This document shows, piece after piece, positions 1-8,059 of a stretch of DNA of 64,000 nucleotides. The position numbers and the translations under genes are program-made. Origin of the DNA: Mesorhizobium atlanticum. GTDB lineage: Bacteria > Pseudomonadota > Alphaproteobacteria > Rhizobiales > Rhizobiaceae. The notes below the pieces were generated by a model. The model did not search any database and was not told the origin of the DNA. It saw only the letters and a list, made by a program, of their open reading frames with translations. The DNA is taken from the NCBI RefSeq assembly GCF_003289965.1, contig NZ_QMBQ01000003.1, positions 742,689 to 806,688 on the forward strand, in the 5' to 3' direction. The first letter of the stretch is position 1. Every line of letters begins with the position of its first letter.

Positions 1-72
1 CTTGCGGCCTGCCGGGATCAAGTCGGCCGGATTCGCCGGCCACGCATTCGCGGTCGAAGTCTGCTCAGCCAC
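1..72 (-). CDS. N-terminus of a probable ABC sugar permease (runs off window)
   Basis: A GTG codon ending at 72 opens a frame of 24 codons that stays open to the window edge and begins MAEQTSTANAWP. A Shine-Dalgarno-like AGAGGCGAG lies just upstream. It follows the solute-binding protein gene on the same strand after 79 bases, the place where CUT1 sugar importers carry their permease genes. No membrane segment is reached inside the window, so the permease call rests on position only. The strand, start and reading frame are seen directly. Confidence 0.45.
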   Translation of the reverse strand, partial: MAEQTSTANAWPANPADLIPAGRK

Positions 73-103
73 GCTTCTCGCCTCTTCGAGTCAGCCTAAA
101 TAT

Positions 104-134
104 GCGGCCCGGCGACGAGGTGTCGCCGGGCCGC
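104..134 (-). terminator. Perfect 13-bp hairpin between binding-protein and permease genes
   Basis: GCGGCCCGGCGAC at 104-116 pairs perfectly with 122-134 around a five-base loop. On the minus strand it is followed by ATATTT rather than a long T run. It lies 18 bases after the stop of the binding-protein gene. Such hairpins in ABC operons often stabilise the upstream message or partly terminate, giving more binding protein than permease; that role is inferred here. Confidence 0.55.
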
Positions 135-151
135 GACTTGGTCGAGACAGC

Positions 152-1828
152 CTACATGCCGAGCGAGGCTTTGTAGAGCTTGACCTGGTTTTCGCGGCCG
201 ATCTGGTCGGTCAGCTTTTCCCAGGCCGCGGCGATGGCGTCGGCGCCTTCCTGTGCCTTCATCTTGCCGGCAAAGGTGTTGGCAAGGATGTCCTCGGCGG
301 CGGAGTAGTACTGGAAGATGCCGGGGATGCGCGGCTCGATGGCGGCGTTCGGATGGTTGTAGGAATCGCCTTCCGACTTGAGGTAGGAGGTGATGAAGGC
401 CTCGTCATAGCCGGCCGCCACCCATTCGGGAATGTTGAAATGGGAGTTGCGGTAGGGCTGGAAGCCCGACGGATACATCGCCGTCCAGATCGACAGGTCC
501 TTGCCGCCGAGATGGGCGGCGGCCGACCATGCGGCCTTCTTCTTTTTCTCGTCCTTGTCGACACGAGCCATGACATAGACGCCCCAGCCCAGATAGGCGC
601 AGTTCGGCGCATAGTTCGGGCCGCTGGCGAGCTTTTCCCACTTGCCGGTCTTGGAGTTGTAGACGTCGTCGGAGCCCGGCAGGATCGAGAAGCCGGTGAC
701 GTCGCCGATGACCGACGAGTCATTGGTCTTCACGTTCGAGCCGACGTCGCCCCACCAGGGGATCATCGAGCCGGTGCCGGCCAAGAACTGCTGGAAGGCA
801 GTCGTGTTCGGATCGGCGTTGATCTGGTCGGCGGGTTCGGACGGCAGGGCGTCGATGACGTCCTGGATGGCGCGCACCCAGGCCGGATTGTTGACGCGCG
901 GCTTCATCGTGTCGGCGTCGAACAGCCAGGCCTTGTCATCGGGATGCTTGGCATAGGCCGTGGCGCGGCTGCCGAGGAAATAGAAGCCGAAACCGCCCCA
1001 GGGCTTGGGCGCGTCCAGATAGCCGTATACGTCCTGGCCCTTGAACTTCTTGCCCTTCAGGAACTTGGTGACGGCCTGCACCTGCTGCCAGGTCTTGGGC
1101 ACGCCCCACTCCGTCAGTCCTGCCTTGTCGCCGCTATCCGCTTTCCAGGCTGCAGCCAGCTCGGAGTCGGAGAACACGTCGGTGCGGTAGTTGAAATTGT
1201 GCGTGTCGCCGTCGATTGTCACGCGATACTGCTTGCCGTTCCAGGTGCCGACCGGCGGCTTGAGATAGTTGACCAGGTCGTCGAAGTCGATCTGCTTCTT
1301 GACCCAGTCGGGCATTTCCGAGGTCAGGCCCTTGCCGCAGACGTCGCCTTCGAAGGGCGCGCCCATCTCGATGATGTCGAAGTCGACGGTGCCGGTGGCA
1401 ATCGACTGCTGCAGGCGGGCGTTGTAATCGGCCTGGGCAAGGTCGATCCAGCTGATCTTGGCCCCCGTATAGGCCTCCCACGGCTTCAGGAAGCCGCGGA
1501 ACAGCACGTTGTGCAGGTTCTGGTTGTTGAGGCCCATGAAGGTGAGCTCGACACCGGCGAACTCGCCTTCCTTGACGTTGGCCTTGGTCGCTTCGAGGCA
1601 GAGCTCGCCGACCTTCTGGAAGTCGGCATCGGTCGGCTGGCCCTTGCCGACACCAGGGATCTGCAGGATTTTCTTGCGCAGGTCGTCATCGGCGGCGGCC
1701 GGCCTTGTCAATGCGCCGAGCCCGGCGCCGGAAGCGGCGGCGATTGCGGCCATGCTGGCCGCGCCTTTCAACAGATCGCGACGGCTGGCGCCGGCGCGCA
1801 TCAGTTTTTCGTACAGGTCGACTCTCAT
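152..1828 (-). CDS. Extracellular solute-binding protein of a CUT1-type sugar ABC importer
   Basis: A 558-residue periplasmic binding protein, longer than most family members. The N-terminus carries a twin-arginine signal (RR at 16-17 before a hydrophobic stretch, AxA-like cleavage near residue 45), so it is probably exported folded by Tat. The body resembles SBP_bac_1 proteins, with aromatic-rich segments typical of sugar clefts. The start has a strong GGGAGGA eight bases upstream. It is divergent from a MalK/UgpC-type ATPase followed by FucU/RbsD and ribokinase genes, which points to a monosaccharide or a pentose-containing compound. The exact ligand cannot be read from sequence. Confidence 0.82.
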   Translation of the reverse strand: MRVDLYEKLMRAGASRRDLLKGAASMAAIAAASGAGLGALTRPAAADDDLRKKILQIPGVGKGQPTDADFQKVGELCLEATKANVKEGEFAGVELTFMGLNNQNLHNVLFRGFLKPWEAYTGAKISWIDLAQADYNARLQQSIATGTVDFDIIEMGAPFEGDVCGKGLTSEMPDWVKKQIDFDDLVNYLKPPVGTWNGKQYRVTIDGDTHNFNYRTDVFSDSELAAAWKADSGDKAGLTEWGVPKTWQQVQAVTKFLKGKKFKGQDVYGYLDAPKPWGGFGFYFLGSRATAYAKHPDDKAWLFDADTMKPRVNNPAWVRAIQDVIDALPSEPADQINADPNTTAFQQFLAGTGSMIPWWGDVGSNVKTNDSSVIGDVTGFSILPGSDDVYNSKTGKWEKLASGPNYAPNCAYLGWGVYVMARVDKDEKKKKAAWSAAAHLGGKDLSIWTAMYPSGFQPYRNSHFNIPEWVAAGYDEAFITSYLKSEGDSYNHPNAAIEPRIPGIFQYYSAAEDILANTFAGKMKAQEGADAIAAAWEKLTDQIGRENQVKLYKASLGM

Positions 1829-2003
1829 CTACAGGTTCCTCCCAGAACAACAGCGATTGAATTGAAGTGCCAATCTCTCGGACGTGGAAACGTCTCTCGG
1901 TTCTCCTCGATCATACGGGGACGTGGGACCCCACCCTGCGTCGCCGAAGCTCCGATCTCAGGGTAACAGGCCTGCGTCGGATTGGCACTCGCCACTATTT
2001 CGC

Positions 2004-2015
2004 GTAATCGATTAC
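2004..2015. promoter_or_regulatory. Palindromic LacI-family-type operator
   Basis: GTAATCGATTAC is a perfect 12-base palindrome with the central CG pair typical of LacI/GalR-family operators. It sits in the 289-bp divergent region between the binding-protein and ATPase genes, directly upstream of a candidate -35 box for the ATPase. A LacI-type sugar repressor acting on both directions is the natural reading; no such regulator gene is in the window. Confidence 0.5.
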
Positions 2016-2016
2016 C

Positions 2017-2044
2017 TTGTCAACAAGATTGGCTTTTTATCTAT
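2017..2044 (+). promoter_or_regulatory. Candidate sigma-70 promoter for the sugar ATPase operon
   Basis: TTGTCA at 2017-2022 and TATCTA at 2039-2044 are separated by 16 bases, in an AT-rich patch within otherwise GC-rich DNA. The operator palindrome at 2004-2015 abuts the -35 box. The ATPase start follows 73 bases later with its own AAGGGGAG ribosome site. Confidence 0.4.
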
Positions 2045-2117
2045 AAGATACCCACTTGCCGTTGCCCTTGGCAATGGCTAGCTTCACCGCAAAAGATCAA
2101 AAGATAAAGGGGAGACG

Positions 2118-3176
<1,059 letters not shown>

Positions 3177-3184
3177 GGCTTTAC

Positions 3185-3227
3185 GCAATTCAGGACGGAA
3201 AACCGCTCACACTTTTCCTGGAATTGC
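3185..3227 (-). repeat. Dispersed hairpin element, arm type GCAATTCC
   Basis: Read on the minus strand: arm GCAATTCC, inner stem GGAAAA, loop GTGTGAGCGG, inner stem TTTTCC, bulge GTCC, and closing arm TGAATTGC with one mismatch. It is one of five GCAATTCC-armed copies in the window (also near 4875, 44358, 46728 and 57584). It lies between the ATPase and mutarotase genes, 33 bases before the next start, and could attenuate or stabilise the transcript. Confidence 0.85.
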
Positions 3228-3260
3228 TCCAGACCGCACACAGACTTCCGGGAGGGAACC

Positions 3261-3713
3261 ATGCTCAAAGGGATCAATCCGCTGCTCAATGCCGATGTGC
3301 TCCAGGCGCTGCGGGCGATGGGCCATGGCGACGACCTGATCATCGCCGACACCAATTTCCCGTCCGATTCGGTGGCGCGGCAAACGGTGCTCGGCAAGCT
3401 CTTGCGCATCGATGCGACGGCGGCCGACGTGGTGAAGGCGGTGCTGTCGGTCTTGCCGCTGGATACGTTCGTCAACGATGCCGCGGCGCGCATGGAGATC
3501 GTCGGCAAGCCGAACGAGATCCCGCCGGTGCAGAAGGAGGTGCAGAAGGAGATCGACGCGGCCGAGGGCAAGCCCTGGCCGATGATCTCGATCGAACGCT
3601 ACGCCTTCTACGAGCGCTCGAAGAAGGCCTATTGCGTGATCCAGACCGGGGAGCGCCGCTTCTATGGCTGCTTTGCCTTCCGCAAGGGCGTCGTGCCGCC
3701 GGATGCGGAGTGA
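3261..3713 (+). CDS. RbsD/FucU family sugar mutarotase
   Basis: A 150-residue cytoplasmic protein of the family that speeds interconversion of sugar anomers (pyranase or mutarotase activity). The family pattern around MGHGDDLIIAD at 20-30 supplies the conserved histidine and aspartate, and the C-terminal ERYAFYERSKKAY with a following RKGV resembles FucU (fucose mutarotase) more than RbsD. A GGGAGGGA ribosome site precedes the ATG. It stops five bases before the ribokinase start, so the pair is translationally close: the mutarotase would supply the right anomer of the imported sugar to the kinase. Confidence 0.88.
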   Translation: MLKGINPLLNADVLQALRAMGHGDDLIIADTNFPSDSVARQTVLGKLLRIDATAADVVKAVLSVLPLDTFVNDAAARMEIVGKPNEIPPVQKEVQKEIDAAEGKPWPMISIERYAFYERSKKAYCVIQTGERRFYGCFAFRKGVVPPDAE

Positions 3714-3717
3714 GACG

Positions 3718-4647
3718 ATGACCGCCAGCAAGCCCGTTGTGATCCTGGGCGTGTTCGTCGCCGACACCGCCTATCGCGCCGATCGCCAGCCGCGGATGGG
3801 CGAAACCATCCTCGGCAATTCCTTCAAGCTCGGACCGGGCGGCAAGGGCTCGAACCAGGCGGTCGCGGCAGGCAAGCTTGGCGCTGACATCACCTTCCTG
3901 ACGCGACTGGGCGTCGATGCCTTCGCCGACATGGCCAAGCACACCTGGAGCGATGCCGGCGTGAAGAGCGCCGTCATCGACACGCCGGACAGCTATACGG
4001 GGGCGGCCTATATCTTCGTCGAGGAAGGCACCGGCAACAATGCCATCATCGTCAGCCCGGGCGCGGCCATGCTGATCTCGCCTGCGGACATCGAGGCGCA
4101 TGCCGCGCTCATCGAGTCTGCCGGCGTCTTCGTCACCCAGCTCGAACAGCCGATCGACTCAGCCTTGAGAGCGCTGGAAATCGCGCGCGGGGCAGGGGTG
4201 ACGACCATTCTCAACCCGGCGCCTGCCGCCAGCCTGCCGGATCGCATCTACACGCTTTGCGACTATGTCACGCCCAACGAGACCGAAGCCGAAGGGCTGA
4301 CCGGCATCAAGGTCTCGTCGGTCGACGACGCCCGCCGCGCCGCCGACGCCTTGCTGGCCAAGGGCGTCGGCGCCATCATCGTGACGCTCGGAGAAAAAGG
4401 CGCGCTGCTGCACACCAAGGACCGCTCCGAACATGTCGGAGCGGTCAGTGCCGGTCCGGTGGTCGAGACGACGGGCGCGGGCGATGCCTTCAACGGCGGT
4501 CTCGCCGCCGCTTTGGCAAAAGGCGTCGAGCCGCTAGAGGCCGTTCGCTTCGCCTGCGCGGTCGCCGGCATTTCGGTGACACGCCCCGGCACCGCCCCGT
4601 CGATGCCGACATTGCAAGAGGTCGAGGCGCTGCTGGCGAAGGCATGA
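3718..4647 (+). CDS. Ribokinase-like PfkB family sugar kinase
   Basis: A 309-residue kinase expected to phosphorylate the imported sugar with ATP. The N-terminal GGKGSNQA motif is the ribokinase sugar-binding signature and TGAGDAFNGG near residues 250-260 holds the catalytic aspartate and anion hole. The ATG at 3718 was chosen because GGAG of the upstream gene end is correctly spaced and it matches ribokinase N-termini; an upstream in-frame start would overlap the mutarotase gene. Substrate could be ribose or a related pentose; the FucU-like partner leaves this open. Confidence 0.9.
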   Translation: MTASKPVVILGVFVADTAYRADRQPRMGETILGNSFKLGPGGKGSNQAVAAGKLGADITFLTRLGVDAFADMAKHTWSDAGVKSAVIDTPDSYTGAAYIFVEEGTGNNAIIVSPGAAMLISPADIEAHAALIESAGVFVTQLEQPIDSALRALEIARGAGVTTILNPAPAASLPDRIYTLCDYVTPNETEAEGLTGIKVSSVDDARRAADALLAKGVGAIIVTLGEKGALLHTKDRSEHVGAVSAGPVVETTGAGDAFNGGLAAALAKGVEPLEAVRFACAVAGISVTRPGTAPSMPTLQEVEALLAKA

Positions 4648-4745
4648 ACTCGTAGTTCGCCCGGTTTATTAGCGGCCCCTTGACCCGGAACACTCCTGAA
4701 GCGGGCGCGTTCATCCTCCTGGTCGGCAACGCCGGGAACGGCAGG

Positions 4746-4844
4746 ATGAAGAAACCTTACAAAAAACCCACGCTTGTGAAGTGCCAGAGGCTCACCGAGC
4801 GGACGGCTCAGATTATCGCTTCCGGCGTAGTCGTGGGCGAATGA
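4746..4844 (+). CDS. Orphan 32-residue microprotein with lasso-type RiPP leader pattern
   Basis: ATG to TGA gives 32 codons starting MKKPYKKPTLVK. The spacing Y5-x2-P8-x-L10, with T20 second from the end of a 21-residue leader, is the Y-x2-P-x-L-x3-G-x5-T-x spacing of lasso-peptide leaders read by the RRE protein; the glycine position holds Q14. The remaining 11 residues are hydrophobic and end in GE, without an Asp/Glu at core positions 7-9, so classical ring closure is unlikely. GGGAA and GGCAGG lie upstream as ribosome sites. No B1/B2/C maturation genes are in the window. The ORF and spacing are seen; the RiPP reading is inference. Confidence 0.5.
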   Translation: MKKPYKKPTLVKCQRLTERTAQIIASGVVVGE

Positions 4845-4874
4845 TTCGCCGAATCGGGCTTGGACAGCGCTAGA

Positions 4875-4973
4875 GCAATTCCAGGAAAAGTGTGAGCGGT
4901 TTTCCGTCAGGAATTTCGCACAAACAAAGAGTTAGAGCGGTTCGCCGTTTCCGTTAAACGGTGAAACGCTCTA
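4875..4973 (+). repeat. Composite two-hairpin intergenic element
   Basis: The first hairpin (4875-4917) has arm GCAATTCC, inner stem GGAAAA, loop GTGTGAGCGG, inner stem TTTTCC and arm GGAATTTC. After a short T/A-rich linker a second, different hairpin (about 4934-4973) pairs GAGCG and CCGTTT segments with AAACGG and CGCTC. The same two units in the same relative order occur at 57541-57626. This resembles the mosaic intergenic elements known from rhizobia. The stretch 4648-4745 before the microORF holds nothing recognisable. Confidence 0.8.
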
Positions 4974-5174
4974 CAGAATCCTGCTTGTCAGCTCCAGCAT
5001 TGTCGTCGCGTCTTGCTCGCTGCCGGGCATATGCACCACCCGCAGGACGCGAAGGTCCTGGTTCGATCCTTCGACCGGTATCGACACGCTTTCGCCAACC
5101 CGCGGCAATTCCTGGAAAGCCAGTTCGTCCACATCCCTGGCGTCGTCAATCGAAATGCGGCATCTCACAGCCAT
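4971..5174 (-). CDS. Small conserved-looking hypothetical protein (67 aa)
   Basis: A 67-residue cytoplasmic protein beginning MAVRCRISIDDARDV. It has no signal peptide or membrane segment and alternates hydrophobic and charged residues in a way that suggests a small beta-rich fold. The start is supported by GGACGGAGATCAAG just upstream. Its stop overlaps the end of the composite repeat by three bases, so the repeat lies immediately downstream and could end its message. I do not recognise the family. Coding status is supported by the ribosome site and a frame free of rare composition. Confidence 0.6.
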   Translation of the reverse strand: MAVRCRISIDDARDVDELAFQELPRVGESVSIPVEGSNQDLRVLRVVHMPGSEQDATTMLELTSRIL

Positions 5175-5337
5175 CTTGATCTCCGTCCTTTTCGCCCGTG
5201 GGCTGAACGGGACAAGATTGGAATGGTTCCGTGAAGGGCAGGCGCCGCTTGGGTTATGAGTTTCTCAGGATATGAGAGAGAACCGCGCCAAGGTGCGCGC
5301 TACACACCGAATTTTCCGATTGATTCCGTGAAGGAAA

Positions 5338-5414
5338 TGGCGCGAGTGACGGGGCTCGAACCCGCGACCTCCGGCGTGACAGGCCGGCACTCTAACCGAC
5401 TGAGCTACACCCGC
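5338..5414 (-). tRNA. tRNA-Asp (anticodon GTC)
   Basis: The minus strand folds into a complete 77-base cloverleaf with 7-bp acceptor stem (GCGGGTG with CACTCGC, one G-T pair), D-arm GCTC/GAGT, anticodon loop CTGTCAC giving GTC, variable loop AGGTC, T-arm GCGGG-TTCGAGC-CCCGT, G73 discriminator as expected for Asp, and an encoded CCA. The 218 bases between this gene and the next tRNA contain nothing further that I recognise. Confidence 0.97.
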
Positions 5415-5632
5415 GCACTGACGAGCACGTGTCAGGCGTGTTCGTCGTTGGGGCGCTGGATAAGGGGTTCGCCTGCGGGTGTCAAGCGCGGCATTGAAGC
5501 ATTACAGCAATCAGGAGAAGGTTTTTTGACAGCGGCATCGAACCTGGGGAAATCCGCGCCGCGACGGGCGCGCTGCCGGTTCATTTGGCCTTGCGAACGC
5601 GACCCTAACTGCTTAAAGGTCCGCGCTCAGGC

Positions 5633-5708
<76 letters not shown>

Positions 5709-5823
5709 TGATCCAAGATGCCGATCGCAATCCAAGACTCCAGGGCGGTTCATAGCAACTCGTCGGTCCAACGTCAGGACGGTCGATGGGGCGATCAAAT
5801 GACCGCCCCAAGATCACAATTGC

Positions 5824-6366
5824 CTACTGCCTGACGTAGCAGGCTTTATGAGCGCCGGGCGCAGGATCATCGCCAAAGGCGTCGTTGCTGCAGTCGACGC
5901 CGTTCCTGAAGACGTCCTGCACGTACCGGCCGCGTGCGCCGTATCTGACTACAGCACGGCCGCGAAAATCGCAGAAGTCGCCTTCCCTGGCACAGGCGAC
6001 CCATCCGCCGCGATCCGGGCGCCCGCCATAATCGTCGTCGCCATAGTTGTTGTCATCGCCGTAGTCACCGCGACCGCGCGCGACAAAGTAACAGGCTTTC
6101 TCGCGGCCGGGTGCGGGATCGCCAAAAACGCGATTCGAGCAACGGACGACGGGACGGTCGAAAAAGCGGGAGGTGGTTCGACCGCGTGCGCCGTAGATGA
6201 CTTCTGCGGGGTAGGGCAGGCGGCAAACACCGCCTTCTTCCGCGCATCGCCGCAGCTGCTGGGCCGAGGCGGCGGCGGGGAATAGGGCGGACGCCGCAGC
6301 GACCAGGCCCGCCAGGCATATGAAAGCCAGTGCCGCCCGGATCGAGACATTGAAGGTTTTTAACAC
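5824..6366 (-). CDS. Secreted protein with duplicated four-cysteine domain
   Basis: A 180-residue exported protein. A signal peptide covers residues 1-35 with AAASA before QQ. The mature part holds two copies of one domain: C41 to about F94 (Cys 41, 48, 76, 92) and C125 to about V178 (Cys 125, 132, 159, 176). Each has a YGARGR motif and ends with CSN-x2-FGD-x-PG-x3-KACY. A Gly/Asp-rich linker joins them. I recall similar short domains appended to secreted polysaccharide-acting enzymes, suggesting carbohydrate binding, but no enzyme domain is present. The start is GTG with GGGAGA eight bases upstream. It stands alone between tRNA-Val and an ABC operon. Confidence 0.72.
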   Translation of the reverse strand: MLKTFNVSIRAALAFICLAGLVAAASALFPAAASAQQLRRCAEEGGVCRLPYPAEVIYGARGRTTSRFFDRPVVRCSNRVFGDPAPGREKACYFVARGRGDYGDDNNYGDDDYGGRPDRGGWVACAREGDFCDFRGRAVVRYGARGRYVQDVFRNGVDCSNDAFGDDPAPGAHKACYVRQ

Positions 6367-6530
6367 GATTTTGTCTCCCGATTTTGAATCACGCCGTACC
6401 CTATCGCAATCCGGTTGAATACGCGATGAATGGCCCCGGATGACGTCGCGAGACCGATCATGACCGGGCTGCGCGACCCGGGGGACACCGAGCGCTGGCG
6501 GACGTCGCCAAACCGATAGCTGCCGTCAAT

Positions 6531-7286
6531 TCAGTATCTGATGACCCGGCGCTCGATCAGCACGACGATGCAGAACAGCGCGATCGACAGCGAGGACGAC
6601 AGCACGATCGCGGCGTAGAGGCGGTCGGACTGGTAGTTGAAGGTCGCCTGGATGATAAGCGCACCAAGACCTTTGTCCGAGCCGATCCATTCGCCGACGA
6701 TGGCGCCGATGACGGCGGTGGCCGAAGCAATCCTGAGCGAGGAGAACAGCATGGGCAGCGCGCGAGGCAGGCGCAGGCTCCAGAAAATCTCGGAGCGCGT
6801 CGCCGACAGCACCCGAAACAGCTCGTGTTCGTTGTCGCTTGCCGAATCAAGGCCGCGGATCATGTTCACCAGCGTCGGGAAGAAGCAGATCACCGCGGCA
6901 ATCACGATCTTCGGCGTCATGCCGAGACCGAAGATCAGGATGATGATCGGCGACAGCGCCAGGATCGGAATGGTGTTGAAGAAGAGCACGATCGGGAAAT
7001 AGGCGGCCTGCAAGACGCGGCTGTGGACGAAGAGCACGGCGAGCAGCACGGCAGCGAGATTACCGATGACGAAACCGGCCAGCGCCTCGATCAGCGTTGG
7101 CCGCAGATTGTCCATGAGGAGGGCAAAATTCCTCTGGAAGACGCCGAAGATGGCCGTCGGTGTCGGCACGATATAGGCCGGTACGCCGAGCAGCGGCAGG
7201 AGATATTGCCAGGCAAGCAGGATCGACGCCGCGCCCAGGACGGGAAGCGCGACGGTCATTTGCGGGGAGAGCGGCGCCTGTCTCAC
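6531..7286 (-). CDS. ABC transporter permease, SsuC/TauC (NMT1-linked) type
   Basis: A 251-residue inner-membrane permease with about six hydrophobic segments. The cytoplasmic loop around residues 140-175, with KIVIAAVICFFPTLVN then the EAA-type stretch, contacts the ATPase. The family moves sulfonates, taurine, nitrate, or thiamine and riboflavin precursors. It is the last gene of a six-gene minus-strand operon and its ATG overlaps the ATPase stop by four bases, so translation is coupled. Length is normal for the family. Confidence 0.92.
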   Translation of the reverse strand: MRQAPLSPQMTVALPVLGAASILLAWQYLLPLLGVPAYIVPTPTAIFGVFQRNFALLMDNLRPTLIEALAGFVIGNLAAVLLAVLFVHSRVLQAAYFPIVLFFNTIPILALSPIIILIFGLGMTPKIVIAAVICFFPTLVNMIRGLDSASDNEHELFRVLSATRSEIFWSLRLPRALPMLFSSLRIASATAVIGAIVGEWIGSDKGLGALIIQATFNYQSDRLYAAIVLSSSLSIALFCIVVLIERRVIRY

Positions 7287-8059
7287 GATGCGCGCTCCAG
7301 CGCCGCGCGCAGATCGGCCATGGCGGCGACGATTGCCGGATCCTCGCGCTTGCAGCGATTGCCTTCCTGCTTGAAGGGCCGCATGTCGAGGTCCTTGACG
7401 ACGCGCCCGGGATTGGCGGCCAGCACGATGACGCGCTCGCCGAGATAGGCAGCTTCCGCAATCGAATGGGTGACGAAGAGGATGGTCGTGCTGGTGCGCC
7501 GCCAGAGCGCCAGAAGCTCGTCGTTCAACCGGTCGCGCGTGATCTCGTCCAGCGCGCCGAAGGGTTCGTCCATCAGAAGCAGTTTCGGTTCGCCGAGCAG
7601 CGCACGCGCGATCGCCACCCGCTGGCGCTGACCGCCGGAGAGCTGATGCGGCAGGCGCTCGCCGAGGCCGCCGAGGCCCATGAGTTCCAGCAGTTCCGTG
7701 CTGCGGTCCTCGATCTTGCGAGTCAGGCTGCGCTGGCCGACGCCAAGCGGCAGGCGCACATTATCGCGTACCGTACGCCAGGGCAGCAGGGTCGAATCCT
7801 GGAAGACGAAGCCGACATCGCGGCGCGAGCGCACCGTATGCGGCGTCTCGCCAAGCACGCTGATCGTGCCGCCGAGGGGATCGAGCAGGTCGGCCACCAC
7901 GCGGAGCAAGGTCGACTTGCCGCAGCCGGACGGACCCAGGATCGACAGGAAGGAACCGGCCGCGACGGTCAAGTCGAGGCCGGTGAGCACTTTGACGGCC
8001 GTCTGCCGGCCGCCATAGCCGACATCCAGCTGCCGCGCTTCGATCGCGTCTGGCATCAC
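7283..8059 (-). CDS. ABC transporter ATP-binding protein, SsuB/TauB type
   Basis: A 258-residue ATPase with Walker [10 protein letters not shown] near 42-50, signature [14 protein letters not shown] near 138-151, Walker B LLLMDEPFGALD near 158-169 and a switch histidine in VTHSI. This arrangement and length are typical of nitrate/sulfonate/NMT1 importers. It overlaps both neighbours by four bases (binding-protein gene upstream, permease downstream), so the three importer genes form one translationally coupled unit. Substrate is set by the binding protein and remains unknown. Confidence 0.93.
   Translation of the reverse strand: MMPDAIEARQLDVGYGGRQTAVKVLTGLDLTVAAGSFLSILGPSGCGKSTLLRVVADLLDPLGGTISVLGETPHTVRSRRDVGFVFQDSTLLPWRTVRDNVRLPLGVGQRSLTRKIEDRSTELLELMGLGGLGERLPHQLSGGQRQRVAIARALLGEPKLLLMDEPFGALDEITRDRLNDELLALWRRTSTTILFVTHSIAEAAYLGERVIVLAANPGRVVKDLDMRPFKQEGNRCKREDPAIVAAMADLRAALERAS

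Noticed and set aside
2..1966. Very long plus-strand open frame opposite the sugar-binding protein gene
   Set aside because: It is antisense to a gene with a Tat signal, ribosome site and family-like sequence; its protein is compositionally biased (Gly/Ala/Val/Arg) with no recognisable domain, as expected from high GC third positions.
4746..4844. Complete lasso-peptide biosynthetic cluster
   Set aside because: No RRE, protease or asparagine-synthetase-like cyclase gene is encoded within the window and the core lacks an acidic ring acceptor; only the leader-like microORF is claimed.
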